A stretch of 64,000 nt of DNA. It comes from Candidatus Scalindua sp. (GTDB lineage Bacteria; Planctomycetota; Brocadiia; Brocadiales; Scalinduaceae). The stretch covers positions 186,001-250,000 of the forward strand of contig JALDRB010000007.1 of the NCBI GenBank assembly GCA_031316155.1. Direction: 5' to 3'. Every line of letters begins with the position of its first letter. Position 1 is the stretch's first letter. This document shows positions 29,370-38,255 of this stretch, piece after piece. The notes beneath the pieces are model-generated. The model saw only the letters and a program-made list of their open reading frames with translations, searched no databases and was not told the origin of the DNA. Both the position numbers and the translations under genes were made by a program.

Positions 29370-30233
29370 ATGAACTGGTTCGTGTATGCCTTTATATGTG
29401 CACTGAGTGTTGCGACAGCTGATGCCTTCAGCAAGAAGGCATTAAGAGATAATGATCAGTACTTTGTTGCCTGGGTCAGAGTCATGTATGCAGTTCCGGG
29501 AATGATTTTTCTCATTCCGTTTGTCGACATACCTGAGCTTGATACTGTTTTTTTTGTCATTACCTTTATGCTTCTCCCGCTAGATATAGTAGCATTGCTG
29601 CTCTATTTAAGGGCCATACAGGTATCGCCTCTCTCTTTAACACTTCCTTTTTTATCCTTAACACCCGTTTTCTTAATAGGCACCTCTTACCTCATGCTGA
29701 GAGAAGTACCCGACATGACGGGACTTGTAGGTATACTGCTGGTTGCGGCAGGCGTTTATTGTCTCAATATCCACGCGGTTAAGCAGGGATTTGTCGAGCC
29801 ATTCAGAGTAATAGGGAAAGAAAAAGGTTCGGTGCTGATGATTATGGTAGCTCTTTTATTCAGCATTACCTCAAATCTTGGTAAGATTTCCGTACAGCAT
29901 TCAAGCCCCATGTTTTTTACTATCTTCTACGTGTTCTTACTTTCATTTTCTCTGTTTCTCATAGTACGTTTCAAATCAAAAAATATTCTTTCAAAAGCAT
30001 TCTCACACCCGTTGCTTTTTTTTTGTATGGGAACATCTATGGCTATCATGATGTTAACGCACCTGAAGGCTGTCAGCCTTGTTGAAGTATCGTATATGAT
30101 TTCGGTAAAACGTTTGAGCCTTCTTATTGGCGTTGTGTACGGCTACCTGTTTTTTAAAGAGAAAAACCTTAAGGAGAGATTTCTGGGTAGTGCCCTCATG
30201 GTTTCAGGGATAGTTATGATTACGGTTTTTTAG
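29370..30233 (+). CDS. EamA/DMT-family transporter
   Basis: This 287-residue membrane protein has about ten hydrophobic segments in two repeated halves, typical of EamA drug/metabolite transporters. It has FVYAFICALSVATADAFSKK at the start and a second half beginning near VLMIMVALLFSITSNLGK. Some family members flip lipid-linked aminosugars (ArnE/F-like), so a role in lipid or glycan export is possible, but no substrate can be assigned. It closes the plus-strand cluster and is convergent with metF; a weak stem CACAAAG/CTTTGTG lies between them without a T run. Confidence 0.82.
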   Translation: MNWFVYAFICALSVATADAFSKKALRDNDQYFVAWVRVMYAVPGMIFLIPFVDIPELDTVFFVITFMLLPLDIVALLLYLRAIQVSPLSLTLPFLSLTPVFLIGTSYLMLREVPDMTGLVGILLVAAGVYCLNIHAVKQGFVEPFRVIGKEKGSVLMIMVALLFSITSNLGKISVQHSSPMFFTIFYVFLLSFSLFLIVRFKSKNILSKAFSHPLLFFCMGTSMAIMMLTHLKAVSLVEVSYMISVKRLSLLIGVVYGYLFFKEKNLKERFLGSALMVSGIVMITVF

Positions 30234-30323
30234 AGCGTGAATGTAAAAAAGTATACCATTTAGAAAGATAATCACACAAAGACACGAAGCTTTGTGAGAG
30301 GATTAGTAATTCAACAAATTAAC

Positions 30324-31265
30324 TTACAAGGTTGGTCTTGGTAACAAACCGGCTCTTTCCACGATTTCGGGAATTACTTCCTCCCACTCAATCGCCATGA
30401 TATGGACTCCCGATACCCCTTCGATATTTTTTACCTGCTCTACTGTTTCGAGACAGATATTTACACCTTCTGCTTTCTTGTCTTTTGTATCCTGCAAACG
30501 TTGGATAATTTCATCAGGTACATCAAGCCCTGGAACGTTATTTTTCATATACTTGGCCATTCCAAGTGATTTGATTGGGGTGATACCTGCTAAAATAGAG
30601 ACTTTCTTGTGCAGACCCATATCCCGTACGATGCCCATCCACTCTTCAAACTTCTTCATATTGTATATAATCTGTGTCTGGATAAAATCGCACCCAGCGG
30701 CTATTTTCTTGGCAAGTCTGACTGCCCTGAACTTAAATGGGTCTGCAAAAGGATTTTCCGCAGCACCCAGGAAGAGTCTTGGTTCAACTTTCAACTCACC
30801 GCCTGACTGGAATTTACTTTCATCTCTCATCTGCCTGGACATGTTGAGAAGCTGGATTGAATCAAGGTCAAAGACACCTTTTGCCTCAGGATGATCTCCA
30901 AAACACTGATGATCTCCCGTTAAGCATAAGAGATTTTTTATGCCTAACGCCGCTGCTCCGAGTATATCGCTTTGCATGGCAATTCTGTTCCGGTCTCTGC
31001 AGGTCATCTGTATGATTGGTTCCATCCCCATGTTAAGAAGCATTACCCCGCTGGCAATACTTGAAAGTCGCACCATTGCGGTCTGGCAATCCGTTAAGTT
31101 ATAGGCATCGGCAAATCCTTTCAGGATTTTCGCTTTCCCTTCAACCATCTCACGGCTGGCACCTCTTGGAGGGCCCAGTTCTGCCGTAACCACAAACTCG
31201 CCTTTCCTGAGCAATTTTTCCAGGTTACTACCAGCCTTGAAATTATTGTTGTTTGCATTATCCAT
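30324..31265 (-). CDS. metF: 5,10-methylenetetrahydrofolate reductase
   Basis: This 313-residue FAD-dependent MetF-family reductase makes methyl-THF from methylene-THF. Diagnostic segments are VTAELGPPRG, the MTCRDRNRI block and LLCLTGDH near the flavin, and IQTQIIYNM. It overlaps the upstream iron-sulfur flavoprotein gene by 8 bases, so the two probably form a complex. That partner suggests electrons enter through a flavin/iron-sulfur chain rather than directly from NADPH. In an acetogen-like or anammox context this is the methyl branch of the Wood-Ljungdahl pathway; methionine synthesis is the alternative use. Confidence 0.92.
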   Translation of the reverse strand: MDNANNNNFKAGSNLEKLLRKGEFVVTAELGPPRGASREMVEGKAKILKGFADAYNLTDCQTAMVRLSSIASGVMLLNMGMEPIIQMTCRDRNRIAMQSDILGAAALGIKNLLCLTGDHQCFGDHPEAKGVFDLDSIQLLNMSRQMRDESKFQSGGELKVEPRLFLGAAENPFADPFKFRAVRLAKKIAAGCDFIQTQIIYNMKKFEEWMGIVRDMGLHKKVSILAGITPIKSLGMAKYMKNNVPGLDVPDEIIQRLQDTKDKKAEGVNICLETVEQVKNIEGVSGVHIMAIEWEEVIPEIVERAGLLPRPTL

Positions 31266-33339
31266 TTTTTATCTCTTCAACCATTTGATTTGTAATTTGT
31301 ATAAATTCGTCCTTATTGTTATGGGAAAGCTTGAGACTCTTTATTCTCTCTTTTTCTATACCAATCGACGTTATAAATTCCTGTGCCATTGCAACTCTTT
31401 TCTCAGCCCAGGTATTACAGTGGTCACCGAAATGGCAGGAGTCATCGCAAGACGTGACCAGAACTCCGTCTGCTCCTTTCTCAAAGGCCGTAAGAATCAG
31501 CGAAGGGCTTAACTTCCCTAAACCAAATATACTCACGTGTTTGATGTTATCCGGCAGGTTGTCAGGGGAGAAATTTTCGTTACAACCACAATAGAAGTTT
31601 ATGATTAAGGGGCTGCCAGGCTCAGCTTCAAATATTTCATCGAACTGTACTTTTCCCATGTCTTCATAAGCACCCTTAAATTCGATTGCCTTTGCAGGAC
31701 ATTCTATTACACAGATTCCGCATGATTGACAATCACTGTCAATGTAGGCGTAGTTTTCGTCTTTCTCTATCTTTGGAATCTCAAAAGGGCAGACTCTGAC
31801 ACAGGTTAAACATGCTATACATAGCTCTTCCGAGACTGTTGCACCGCTACCGCAGTTCATACAGCGCATTGCTTCACGCACTGCCATTACTTCAGTAAAC
31901 CCGAGTTCAACCTCTTCAGAATTGTGGATTCTTGTATCTGGAGGTAAGGTTGGCATTTCACATCTCTCCTCTTTTTTTATCTTTCCAACCCTTGTCTTTG
32001 AAAGCTCTTCAAGAGGCTTTACATCCCGGAATTTATTGTCGGTTTCCGCAGTTTTTCTGAGATAATTATGGATGGCTAATGCAGCCTTTTTACCTTGCCC
32101 TAAACCCATGGTGAGGGTTCCTCTCCCTAATACTACATCACCACCTGCAAAGACTCCCGGCATTCCGGTACTGAGAGTTTCAGTGTTTACGGTTATTGTG
32201 CCGGCTCTCGTAATTTGTATGCTTTCATGACCTTCGAGAAAAGAGAGGTCGGATGACTGCCCTATGGCCAGAATTATGGTGTCAGCATCTATTACGGATT
32301 CACTGTCTTCGTAGAACGAAGGATTAAATCTTCCCTGGCTGTCAAAAACAGATTTTACCTTCAGTGTTTCAAGGCCGGCAACACTTCCATTCTTTTCAAG
32401 AACTCTCTTTGGTCCGACTGATACGTGAAGTATTGCTCCCTCGTGAAGTGTTTCTTCAATCTCGTAATCGGTTGTTGGCATTTCATCTCTTGATTCCAGG
32501 CAGGCAATATGAACCTCTTCCGTACCAAGCCTCATGGCCGTCCTTGCACAATCCATTGCAACTGCACCGCCACCGATAACCAGTACTTTTTTACCAACTT
32601 TTGGATTACCGTTGCTGTTTGCACTTTTAAGAAACGTTATTCCCTGTAAAACTTCATCCAAATCAACGCCTTCAATAGGAAGCCTCCTGGTTACGGGTAA
32701 ACCTACGGCTAAAAACGTAACATCGTAGCCTTCATTTTTCAAGTCTTCAAATGTAATGTCTTTACCGAACGTGGTATTGAATCGTATTTCTACACCGAGG
32801 TTTTTAACCGTACTGATATCATTATCGAGGAAATCTCTCGGTAAACGGTAGGTGGGTACACCGAGTCGGAGCATTCCTCCCGGTTCGGAAAAAGACTCAA
32901 AAATGGTACATTTGTACCCGAGAAGAGCAAGATCGTTTGCTGCTGCCAAACCTGCGGGGCCGGAACCGATAATTGCAATTTTTTCAGGATATTTTACATC
33001 GGGAGAGCGTTCAGCCTTGCCTTGTTCTCCGGGAAAAGAGCGGTTTGCCTCTGAAAAGTTGCCATCTGCAAGAAAACGCTTAAGCCATGCAATTGCTATG
33101 GGTTTATCTATCGCATTTCTTCTGCACTCGGTCTCACATGGATGAGTGCAGATTCGGCCGCATGAGGAAGGCATTACATTTCTTTCGGCAACGACACGCA
33201 TTCCTTCGCGAAATTTGCCTCTTGCAATTAGTTGAATATAGTCGCGTGCATCCTGACGTATCGGACAGGCAACAATACAGGGAGCTTCTTCGTCGATTTC
33301 AACTCTTTTCTTTCTTTTATTTTCAAAAATCCTTGCCAT
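31258..33339 (-). CDS. GltD-like flavoprotein / ferredoxin / MvhD fusion
   Basis: This 693-residue electron-transfer protein has four parts. Residues about 15-95 are a GltD-type Fe-S domain (CGRICTHPCETECRR). Residues about 120-430 are the FAD/NAD(P) oxidoreductase, with IIGSGPAGLAAAND and VLVIGGGAVAMD. Residues about 505-560 hold two 4Fe-4S motifs (CIACLTCVRVCP, CQSCGICVIECP). Residues about 575-690 form an MvhD-like domain with FYCGCNEN and SCDDSCHFGDHC. It is the first gene of the operon with metF and likely feeds electrons to it, perhaps by a confurcating scheme (inference). GGAAACC precedes the ATG. Confidence 0.9.
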   Translation of the reverse strand: MARIFENKRKKRVEIDEEAPCIVACPIRQDARDYIQLIARGKFREGMRVVAERNVMPSSCGRICTHPCETECRRNAIDKPIAIAWLKRFLADGNFSEANRSFPGEQGKAERSPDVKYPEKIAIIGSGPAGLAAANDLALLGYKCTIFESFSEPGGMLRLGVPTYRLPRDFLDNDISTVKNLGVEIRFNTTFGKDITFEDLKNEGYDVTFLAVGLPVTRRLPIEGVDLDEVLQGITFLKSANSNGNPKVGKKVLVIGGGAVAMDCARTAMRLGTEEVHIACLESRDEMPTTDYEIEETLHEGAILHVSVGPKRVLEKNGSVAGLETLKVKSVFDSQGRFNPSFYEDSESVIDADTIILAIGQSSDLSFLEGHESIQITRAGTITVNTETLSTGMPGVFAGGDVVLGRGTLTMGLGQGKKAALAIHNYLRKTAETDNKFRDVKPLEELSKTRVGKIKKEERCEMPTLPPDTRIHNSEEVELGFTEVMAVREAMRCMNCGSGATVSEELCIACLTCVRVCPFEIPKIEKDENYAYIDSDCQSCGICVIECPAKAIEFKGAYEDMGKVQFDEIFEAEPGSPLIINFYCGCNENFSPDNLPDNIKHVSIFGLGKLSPSLILTAFEKGADGVLVTSCDDSCHFGDHCNTWAEKRVAMAQEFITSIGIEKERIKSLKLSHNNKDEFIQITNQMVEEIKNG

Positions 33340-33503
33340 TCTTCTGGTTTCCTTCAGCCCCTGATCCTTGTCATCACTCCCCTGTTCTGTAACGTATCCT
33401 TATAATATGAAGAAGCGTCTCTTTTCAGCTCAAATAAGCAGCACGGCAGCATCCGGGAAAGTCCGGAACGGACGGGAAGACATATCTTTACAACACGTTT
33501 TTT

Positions 33504-33532
33504 ATTGTATTTCTCTGAAAGCGTTATGTCAA
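33504..33532 (-). promoter_or_regulatory. Sigma-70-type promoter of the flavoprotein-metF operon
   Basis: Read on the minus strand, TTGACA (33532-33527) and TACAAT (33509-33504) are separated by exactly 17 bases. Transcription would begin near 33497 and leave a leader of about 155 bases before the flavoprotein ATG. I recognise no known riboswitch in that leader. Confidence 0.7.
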
Positions 33533-33592
33533 GCGAAATTGAAATTGATCAAGCCATGGCATCCTGCTCCAGCATCCTGGAAATAAAGCAGG

Positions 33593-34663
33593 CTATCTGA
33601 GTCGATCCGTTAGTAGTGTTCCGTTTTCTACGGGGAAAGCTAACAGGTCGGGAAGAATATCTATCCAGCACCCCTCATGAAATTGTTTATCCGTGATAGA
33701 ACAACCTTCCATGTGATTCCTGACAAACATCTCCAGTCTCCGGGATTCACAGAAAGCGGGACGCGGGACATAACCAAAAGGGACTCCGGCATGATAAGCC
33801 TCGGCAAGTGTGCTGTAACCGATCTTACCGATGACGGCATCACATGAGTTCATCAGATCAGGGTGGTAGAAATCAGAGTGATGAGGTAGGAGAACGAGAT
33901 TGCCGAGAAGTTGTTTTGATTGACTGTTGCCCGGAATAATAAAGAATGTGTCCTGATGATGTGCCAGTTGTTTAAAAAAAGTGTATTTTTCGGGTATGCC
34001 TCCCATCGTAATCAATACCGTTTTTGTCTTGTCAGGTATTCCTAATCTCTGCCGTGTTTGCCGGGAGGAGGATCTGGCTTTCCTGCTTACGGGTACTGTA
34101 GTGAGATCTGAGGTGCAACGGAGGCAGACAGGTTCTGTCTGAATGTGGTAATCGGCTGAATCAAATACTTTTTTCAGATAATGAATATGGTGGTCCACGG
34201 GGAAATCTGGATGTACGTATCCCCGGTAAATCCAATCCCAGGTAAAATTTTCGATTAACAGAGACGGGATGCCGGCTGTTTTCGCAACTTCGATTCCCAT
34301 AGGGGCAATATCACAGATAATTAACTCACACTTCGTTCTGTTTACGAGTTTCGCTAATCGTGTGATTTGTTTATTATCAAAGGGAAGGAATTCATTTAAA
34401 CATTGAAGCGTCCCGGGTAGATCTTCGCTTAAGGGAGTTATCTGGACAAGCCCAATATCGGTTAAGACATCATGACAGGTAAACAGTCCGGTAAGTGATT
34501 GTTCAAAAAACCACTCGGGAACTTTGGTGAAAATTTCAAATTGTATTGAAGGCATAATCTCATGCACAGCTTCCATTACGCTTGCAGCTCGTGCTGCATG
34601 GCCAAAACCGTGAGGTGAAATGAAGTAGGCGATGTGGGTCCTGTTATTTTCAGTTTGCGGCAT
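33593..34663 (-). CDS. Glycosyltransferase-like protein (GT28 / arabinokinase-N-terminus type)
   Basis: This 356-residue GT-B-fold protein begins with HIAYFISPHGFGHAARA, the glycine-rich opening shared by MurG-like glycosyltransferases and the N-terminal domain of plant-type L-arabinokinases. The C-terminal half has LITMGGIPEK and CDAVIGKIGYSTLAEAYHAG, the nucleotide-sugar binding region. It is not in the plus-strand polysaccharide cluster and appears as a single gene. No acceptor can be assigned. A repeat element lies directly upstream of the start. Confidence 0.78.
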   Translation of the reverse strand: MPQTENNRTHIAYFISPHGFGHAARAASVMEAVHEIMPSIQFEIFTKVPEWFFEQSLTGLFTCHDVLTDIGLVQITPLSEDLPGTLQCLNEFLPFDNKQITRLAKLVNRTKCELIICDIAPMGIEVAKTAGIPSLLIENFTWDWIYRGYVHPDFPVDHHIHYLKKVFDSADYHIQTEPVCLRCTSDLTTVPVSRKARSSSRQTRQRLGIPDKTKTVLITMGGIPEKYTFFKQLAHHQDTFFIIPGNSQSKQLLGNLVLLPHHSDFYHPDLMNSCDAVIGKIGYSTLAEAYHAGVPFGYVPRPAFCESRRLEMFVRNHMEGCSITDKQFHEGCWIDILPDLLAFPVENGTLLTDRLR

Positions 34664-34675
34664 ATTTTCTGTTTA

Positions 34676-34807
34676 TATACTAAAACCGATTTGGTTTTCG
34701 GTTTTACTGGAAACCAAATCTTGGTGAAGGTATCCCCAGACGCCGAGGACTTTACTCGCTCAATTTTATCTCGGATTTTATCCGAAAACCATTATTAGAT
34801 GAGTATA
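34676..34807. repeat. MITE-like repeat, copy without GC hairpin
   Basis: This 132-bp copy of the family at 5658-5823 has the same TATACTAAAACCGATTT beginning and GATGAGTATA end, but the GC palindrome and neighbouring bases are missing. It shows the element without the nested insertion. It lies immediately upstream of the glycosyltransferase gene on the minus strand. Confidence 0.8.
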
Positions 34808-35216
34808 ACAAATTATTAGTAACCAACTATTGTTGAATGGCGGTCAACAAAATAGGACAATTCTAAGTTTATGCAAATTAAATAGTTATACAATTACTGA
34901 CTGATAGAGAGACATTGAGTTCGATTTATTTTAACTGATTTTCCGAAAACAACAATCACCTTTTTGCCGAAAAACATACGTAAGTATCCTAAATTTAACA
35001 CATTGCAAAATATTTCCTAATCTGGTTGCTCTGGTACGAGAATTGTTGTTTAATTGTGATATAAAAGATGTATTACAACAAAAAGTTTAATAATTATGTG
35101 TCGGTTATTTGAACTTTTAACTAGCCAGCCCGTGCCGGTAAGAACTCGGATTCCCATTCAGGCAGCCGGACGTGAGAAGATAACGGCATGAGCGGGCCGA
35201 AAGGAGTTTCTGTTTC
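34808..35216 (+). other. Intergenic region with structured leader before PilZ gene
   Basis: No gene is seen here. Just upstream of the PilZ gene, 35128-35137 (GCCCGTGCCG) can pair with 35184-35188 and 35193-35197 (CGGCA and CGGGC), leaving a 4-base bulge. Inner GC pairs (CCGG at 35136-35139 and 35166-35169) are possible. The structure ends just before AAGGAG, the likely ribosome-binding site. It could be a regulatory 5' leader or a relic of a mobile RNA; I do not recognise a known class. Confidence 0.45.
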
Positions 35217-35897
35217 ATGGTTATTAAAAGTGGTTGGCCAAAACCGGGAGAAAGCTCATCATTTAGTCGGGAGATGAACTTGAATTACATAGCACTATTA
35301 GTAGAATGCTTAAAGGAATATCGGGATGGGAAAATTAATGCTGATACGACATTAAGAGTGTGCAGACAAATACTCAGTGAAATTAAGGATCCGGAGTTTC
35401 CGTTCTTTGCCGTACAGAATTTCAAAGAGCTGTTTTCCTTTATTCTCTATCAGTTACCGGAGGCTGCATATCGGTGTCGGGAAGCATTGCGAAGATCTAA
35501 ACGGCAAGAACAGGATGACGGGAAAAGAATTCCGCTCTATGATGGTTTGGAAAAAAGGAAAAATCCAAGGATCGAAAAACCGTTTATGGTAAGATTTCGC
35601 ATCAATCAATATGAAGGCCATAAGATGATTAGTTCAAATTGGGATATGCTGGCCATAAAGGATTTGAGTGCTATGGGTGTGTGCTTTCATTATAATAAAC
35701 ATTTAGGAATTGGTTCTATTATAGATTTAAAGCTGGACATTTCCCACTCTATGCAGACCATAAATTGTGTCGGAAAAGTGATTCGCATAAGAAAAACTCA
35801 TGGTTATCCCGGATTCAGCATAGTTACAGAGTTTACTGTCATTGATAAAGAGGAAAAAGTGATGATAGACAAAACTGTTAAAGGTGTCGTGCAATAG
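35217..35897 (+). CDS. PilZ-domain protein
   Basis: This 226-residue protein has an uncharacterised helical N half (about 20-100) and a C-terminal PilZ domain. It keeps RxxxR at R114-R118 (RKNPR) and DxSxxG at D149-G154 (DLSAMG), so c-di-GMP binding is expected. The PilZ part resembles the N-terminal domain of the GT2 fusion at 13535-15397, including the QYEGHK/PFEGQD region before the second motif. It may be a stand-alone c-di-GMP adaptor acting on the same surface-glycan or motility functions; the partner is unknown. AAGGAG lies about 10 bases before ATG. Confidence 0.85.
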   Translation: MVIKSGWPKPGESSSFSREMNLNYIALLVECLKEYRDGKINADTTLRVCRQILSEIKDPEFPFFAVQNFKELFSFILYQLPEAAYRCREALRRSKRQEQDDGKRIPLYDGLEKRKNPRIEKPFMVRFRINQYEGHKMISSNWDMLAIKDLSAMGVCFHYNKHLGIGSIIDLKLDISHSMQTINCVGKVIRIRKTHGYPGFSIVTEFTVIDKEEKVMIDKTVKGVVQ

Positions 35898-36080
35898 GGA
35901 GGGAGGCATGTTCTCATTTTATTGAGACCTCGTCTTGTAAATCTTCAATAAAATCCAGTTGAAAGGCAAACTAAACACTTGAAACGAAAACAAAAAGTTG
36001 TTACACTTCCGTGGCATTCATCTTCGCAGTGCCTGATTTACGTAACTGTTATTAATCGCTGATACCGTAAAAACATATCA

Positions 36081-36154
<74 letters not shown>

Positions 36155-36540
36155 ATTCTTTTTCTTTGTAGTTGAACGAAAACTACCCATCTACTGCGTT
36201 GCCATAATAATTCCGTAATCCTCAAGTACATGAGTACGTTCCGGTTACGAAATTATTACACGCCTTGTATCCGGACAGTTTTGGTTCAACCACTGATTTC
36301 CATTTGTACCGGTAAATCCCCAACAGTCAGAGTTTTAAAGTGGCAGTATAAAAATATTTCGATTAATGCAAATGAAGATACTTTACTCGGACAAAATAAT
36401 TTTTGGATTTTATCCGAAAACCATTATCAGATGAGTATATCTAACCCTTTTTTTGGTTCTGACCCAGCAAGGTCAGGTTAAATTAAAAGCAGACCCTGCC
36501 CGGGGAAGGAGCAGGGTCAGGGATCAGGAGGGTCCTAAGT
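36155..36540. repeat. Repeat-rich gap with partial MITE-like right end
   Basis: No gene is seen here. 36379-36439 matches the right half of the dispersed repeat (CTTTACTCG, then GGATTTTATCCGAAAACC, ending GATGAGTATA). 36441-36480 carries a phrase (TTTTTTGGTTCTGACC, then AAGGTCAGG) with a relative near 60316-60356. An imperfect inverted repeat lies at about 36203-36257. Confidence 0.6.
36481..36518 (-). terminator. Rho-independent terminator of the MlaC-like gene
   Basis: On the minus strand, GACCCTGC and GCAGGGTC (36518-36511 with 36499-36492) form an 8-bp GC-rich stem followed by GCTTTTAATT, about 20 bases beyond the stop codon of the minus-strand gene. Confidence 0.7.
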
Positions 36541-37173
36541 CTACTTAATCTGGTACGAGGCAACGAGGGGACGATCAGGGGTTAAATAAATTTTATCCTG
36601 TTTCTGCTTCATCTTTTGTATCAAACCATCAAATGAGGATCTGGCCAGGATACTTTTAAACTGGTTATGATAATTTTTTACAAGGCTTACTCCTTCAATC
36701 ATCACGTCGTAGATCTTCCATTCCTCATTTTTATTGAGTAAATAAAAAACCACGGTAATTTCTTTCCCGGTATTTGTGAGAATTTCAGTTTCTACTTTGG
36801 TAAAGTTATCACTCTGGATTTCTCTTAGCGAAACAATTTTCTTTCCAAAGAGAGGATTTTCTTTACTGATGTAAAAGTTTTTTAGATTCCTGGCAAATAA
36901 TTGCACAAATTCACTTTTTTCATGGGGCAAACGATCCTTCCAGTATTTTCCCATGGCCCTCTTAGACATCTCATCAAAACTGAAAGAAGGTGAAATGTCT
37001 TCCCAAAGTTTTATTTTGTGATTCTGGATATTTCCCGTTGCATTCGAGGATGAATCTTTGAGGATAACCTCCTTTATGATTTGTTCCGGAACTCCTGCCC
37101 GGAGATGTACTTGCGTGACCGTAACAATAAATGCACTGACGAAGAATGCTAACGAAAATTTTCTGTATCTCAT
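36541..37173 (-). CDS. MlaC-family periplasmic phospholipid-binding protein
   Basis: This 210-residue exported protein belongs to the MlaC/Ttg2D family, which carries phospholipid between the outer-membrane and inner-membrane parts of the Mla system. It has an N-terminal signal (FSLAFFVSAFIVTVTQVHLRA), the middle SFDEMSKRAMGKYWK block and the C-terminal WKIYDVMIEGVSLVKNYH motif, which is diagnostic. TAGGAGGTGTAATC precedes the ATG. No mlaB, D, E or F gene is near, so it is an orphan copy, and a second orphan lies at 53417-54001. Confidence 0.88.
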   Translation of the reverse strand: MRYRKFSLAFFVSAFIVTVTQVHLRAGVPEQIIKEVILKDSSSNATGNIQNHKIKLWEDISPSFSFDEMSKRAMGKYWKDRLPHEKSEFVQLFARNLKNFYISKENPLFGKKIVSLREIQSDNFTKVETEILTNTGKEITVVFYLLNKNEEWKIYDVMIEGVSLVKNYHNQFKSILARSSFDGLIQKMKQKQDKIYLTPDRPLVASYQIK

Positions 37174-37853
37174 GATTACACCTCCTAAAAAGTATGTATC
37201 CTTGTATGCCTGATTTGGTTCCCTGACAGTTAATCTTTATGAAACGATGGAAGTAGGTAATTTTGTTGTCGTTGCATTCACACGAACGACTCAGGTTTGT
37301 AAAAGCAACAGACATGCCATATAAATGCTGATTTAACAGCTTACATTCCTATTCGGCTAAAACAGGCTCAGCGACAGCATATACGTTGTTTCTTTAATTT
37401 TACCCTTTTCTTGTTAGAGGCCAGAAAGTGTTCACCGGTGTTTAAATTAACAACACTGTGTCTAAAAAATCAACTACATCATGTTTGACCTTTGCTTGCC
37501 CCGTTAAATTCGGAGATTATTTAACCGAGGTCTTTTTTATCTTTTCGCCATGAACCATGAGCCATGAGCCATGAACCCTAAGCCCTACGCCATGAGCCAT
37601 GAGCCATGAACCCTAAGCCCTACGCCATGAGCCATGAGCTATAATCGCTTTCAGCTTCCTCCTTTCCTCCGTCTGCATGATTATATGAATCTCAGCTGTG
37701 CGCATACCTGATAATACCTCCGGTTCAGATTTTATGAACTCTACAGTCAGTTATATAAAAAAAAATTTTTGCAATTTTTTATAACTCCTGTGTTTTCAGA
37801 TTATTACAATCAATGTGTTTTTAAAATGTCCTGCTTTGTCACACTCTGTCATG
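37174..37853. repeat. Non-coding gap with 35-bp tandem repeat
   Basis: No gene is seen here. Two adjacent 35-bp units (37554-37588 and 37589-37623), plus a partial third, are built from GCCATGAG words followed by CCATGAACCCTAAGCCC; only the first base differs between the two full units. From about 37693 the sequence aligns with about 38735 onward, which is the upstream part of the duplicated ncRNA region described next. Confidence 0.7.
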
Positions 37854-37881
37854 TTGACGTAATTTTGTTTTATGGTATACG
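37854..37881 (+). promoter_or_regulatory. Promoter of structured RNA copy 1
   Basis: TTGACG (37854-37859) and TATACG (37876-37881) are separated by 16 bases. The first paired strand of the RNA candidate begins 7 bases later. The surrounding bases (TGTCACACTCTGTCATG before the -35) recur upstream of the promoter at 59541-59569. Confidence 0.6.
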
Positions 37882-37884
37882 TGA

Positions 37885-38115
37885 GGATAAGGTGTACATG
37901 GTATTCTATCAGTTAAGTAATTAGCAAGTTTTATCATAACAACCTTTTCCTATTTCACTCTTAACGCTTTTTAGGAAAAAGATTTCAAAGGGGTTATTTT
38001 TTTCCTTAGCTGAACACGTTTCAGGAGGATGTTCAGGGAGTAGCAGGAAAAGTGAGTAATAATGAAGTTTGTTTGAAATTTCTTCTCATTTTAAATAACC
38101 ATGTACACCTTACTT
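37885..38115 (+). ncRNA. Structured non-coding RNA candidate, copy 1
   Basis: About 225 nt are closed by a perfect 15-bp stem, 37888-37902 with 38098-38112. Inside, 37944-37951 (CTTTTCCT) pairs with 38045-38052 (AGGAAAAG) and encloses two hairpins: 37973-37980 with 37999-38006, and 38010-38016 (CTGAACA) with 38030-38036 (TGTTCAG). The loop of the second is CGTTTCAGGAGGA. All four helices recur in copy 2, with compensatory changes in two of them. There is no open reading frame of note. It lies upstream of a receiver-domain gene and could be an independent small RNA or that gene's leader. Confidence 0.65.
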
Positions 38116-38255
38116 ACATCTCCTCTATAACAAATATTTCATCTCTTTATGAAGTAAGTACTTACTCTTTCATCCGGGTGATATGAAAAAAGAGATGCTT
38201 TTGTGTTTTCATGTACGTTGAAAAGTGAGTATGCGAAGTAAGGGGCTCCATTAAC

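Noticed and set aside
30270..30300. Hairpin between the convergent EamA and metF genes
   Set aside because: The stem CACAAAG/CTTTGTG is short and lacks a T run on either strand, so calling it a terminator is not justified.
36230..36481. An 83-residue open frame after the tRNA
   Set aside because: It is largely made of the dispersed repeat and has no start signal.
37888..38112. Reading the long inverted pair around the ncRNA as terminal repeats of a MITE
   Set aside because: Homology between the two copies extends about 190 bases upstream and 30 downstream of the paired ends, and changes in the stems are compensatory, which fits RNA better than transposon ends.
37888..38112. Identification of the RNA as 6S, SRP or tmRNA
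   Set aside because: The conserved SRP loop, tmRNA tag or 6S long rod with central bubble were not visible; the helices form a closed multiloop instead.
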